Part shown: positions 63,722 through 64,000 of the stretch, piece by piece
Layout: each line of letters starts with the position of its first letter
How positions within the stretch are numbered: the first letter of the stretch is position 1
Assembly: GCA_001898035.1 (NCBI GenBank)
Contig: MKRX01000027.1
Coordinates: 205,727-269,726 of the forward strand
DNA from: Armatimonadetes bacterium 55-13
GTDB taxonomy: Bacteria; Armatimonadota; Fimbriimonadia; Fimbriimonadales; Fimbriimonadaceae
Length of the DNA stretch: 64,000 bases
Reading direction: 5' to 3'
Position numbers and translations under genes: made by a program
Notes under the pieces: generated by a model
Told to the model about the DNA's origin: nothing
Seen by the model: the letters and a program-made list of their open reading frames with translations, nothing else
Database searches by the model: none

Positions 63722-64000
63722 CTAGCGCAGTGATCCTTGAGAATCATCGAAAGCATTATTGCTAACGTTGGTCACGCCTGATCCATCTGAATTCATTAAG
63801 AATATTTGATAGGTCGCACCCCGATCCGAGGTGAAAACAATCTTTCCGTTTGCTCCGAAGTGGGCGCTTTGATCGATTGCCGCGTTGTTAGTGAGGTTGG
63901 TTTGGTTGGAACCATCAGCTTCCATGATGTAGATTTCAGAATTGCCGTCTCGATCACTGGTGAAGACGATCTTGGCGCCGTCTGGGCTGAATCCAGGTAA
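63722..64000 (-). CDS. TolB-like beta-propeller protein, C-terminal part only
   Basis: The frame is open to the right edge of the window, so the N-terminal part lies outside. Visible sequence consists of PD40/WD40-like blades: [67 protein letters not shown]. Such propellers occur in TolB and many secreted proteins with a regulatory or peptidase domain; which one this is cannot be told. It is convergent with thrS. Confidence 0.75.
   Translation of the reverse strand, partial: LPGFSPDGAKIVFTSDRDGNSEIYIMEADGSNQTNLTNNAAIDQSAHFGANGKIVFTSDRGATYQIFLMNSDGSGVTNVSNNAFDDSQGSLR

Overview
The window is a gene-dense stretch of bacterial chromosome with little space between genes, many 1-35 bp overlaps, and frequent GTG/TTG starts. 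Several features fit a diderm bacterium of the Armatimonadota, probably Fimbriimonadia-like: a prepilin of the large-headed type common in Planctomycetes/Armatimonadota, a GntR/LacI fusion regulator beside it, an LptF/G permease with an LptD/OstA-like outer-membrane protein, MurJ plus FliL, and a Gly/Pro-rich secreted protein. This placement is an inference from gene content. No 16S rRNA lies in the window.

Layout. 0-3.1 kb: a partial membrane protein, an M61 peptidase and a Cys/Met-metabolism PLP enzyme. 3.2-8.7 kb: hpt, rho, a bifunctional-nuclease-family protein, ligA and an OGG1-type glycosylase. 8.8-12.2 kb: an exported propeller-like protein, then a G5-3D cell-wall protein, rsmA and queG. 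12.2-17.1 kb (minus): glgA, thiolase, murJ and trxA. 17.3-21.5 kb: a Gly-rich secreted protein, dnaG, rpoD and a redoxin. 22.3 kb: tRNA-Gly(GCC). 22.6-24.9 kb (minus): prepilin and regulator. 25.0-27.3 kb (minus): operon of an unknown gene, nadC, birA and tatA. 27.4-35.3 kb: aldo/keto reductase, fliL, pheST, membrane proteins, TlpA-like thioredoxin and manC. 35.4-43.7 kb: a tightly overlapping unit nth-glnE-plsY-(zinc ribbon protein)-lptF/G-lptD-like. 43.7-46.4 kb: an ABC-2 permease and an ArnT-like membrane protein. 46.5-50.6 kb: a DUF4870-like protein and the unit AKR-(ACT protein)-lysC-folP. 50.6-53.8 kb: a MATE transporter, an S51-like protein lacking its nucleophile and a LolA-like secreted protein.

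53.9-61.8 kb is the accessory region, a polymorphic-toxin (RHS) locus. A 1290-residue secreted RHS/YD-repeat protein carries a variable C-terminal tip and overlaps its probable immunity gene by 4 bp. Next comes an orphan second RHS end, made by duplication of about 0.5 kb of the RHS core. It has a frameshift and a 27-bp deletion, and it carries a different tip that resembles L,D-transpeptidase-type effectors but has no cysteine. Then follow a signal-peptide-bearing putative immunity protein, a decayed reading frame, a putative lipoprotein, and an Imm8-like gene broken by an in-frame TAG. The tips and immunity genes are visibly more AT-rich than the RHS body, as expected for cassette exchange. 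The window ends with thrS and part of a TolB-like propeller protein.

Other points of interest: PheT appears to lack its EMAPII-like tRNA-binding domain and ThrS lacks the TGS domain. Many start codons sit 6-8 nt after a TANNNT -10 hexamer, which suggests widespread leaderless transcription. A perfect 12-bp hairpin touches the start codon of an aldo/keto reductase gene.
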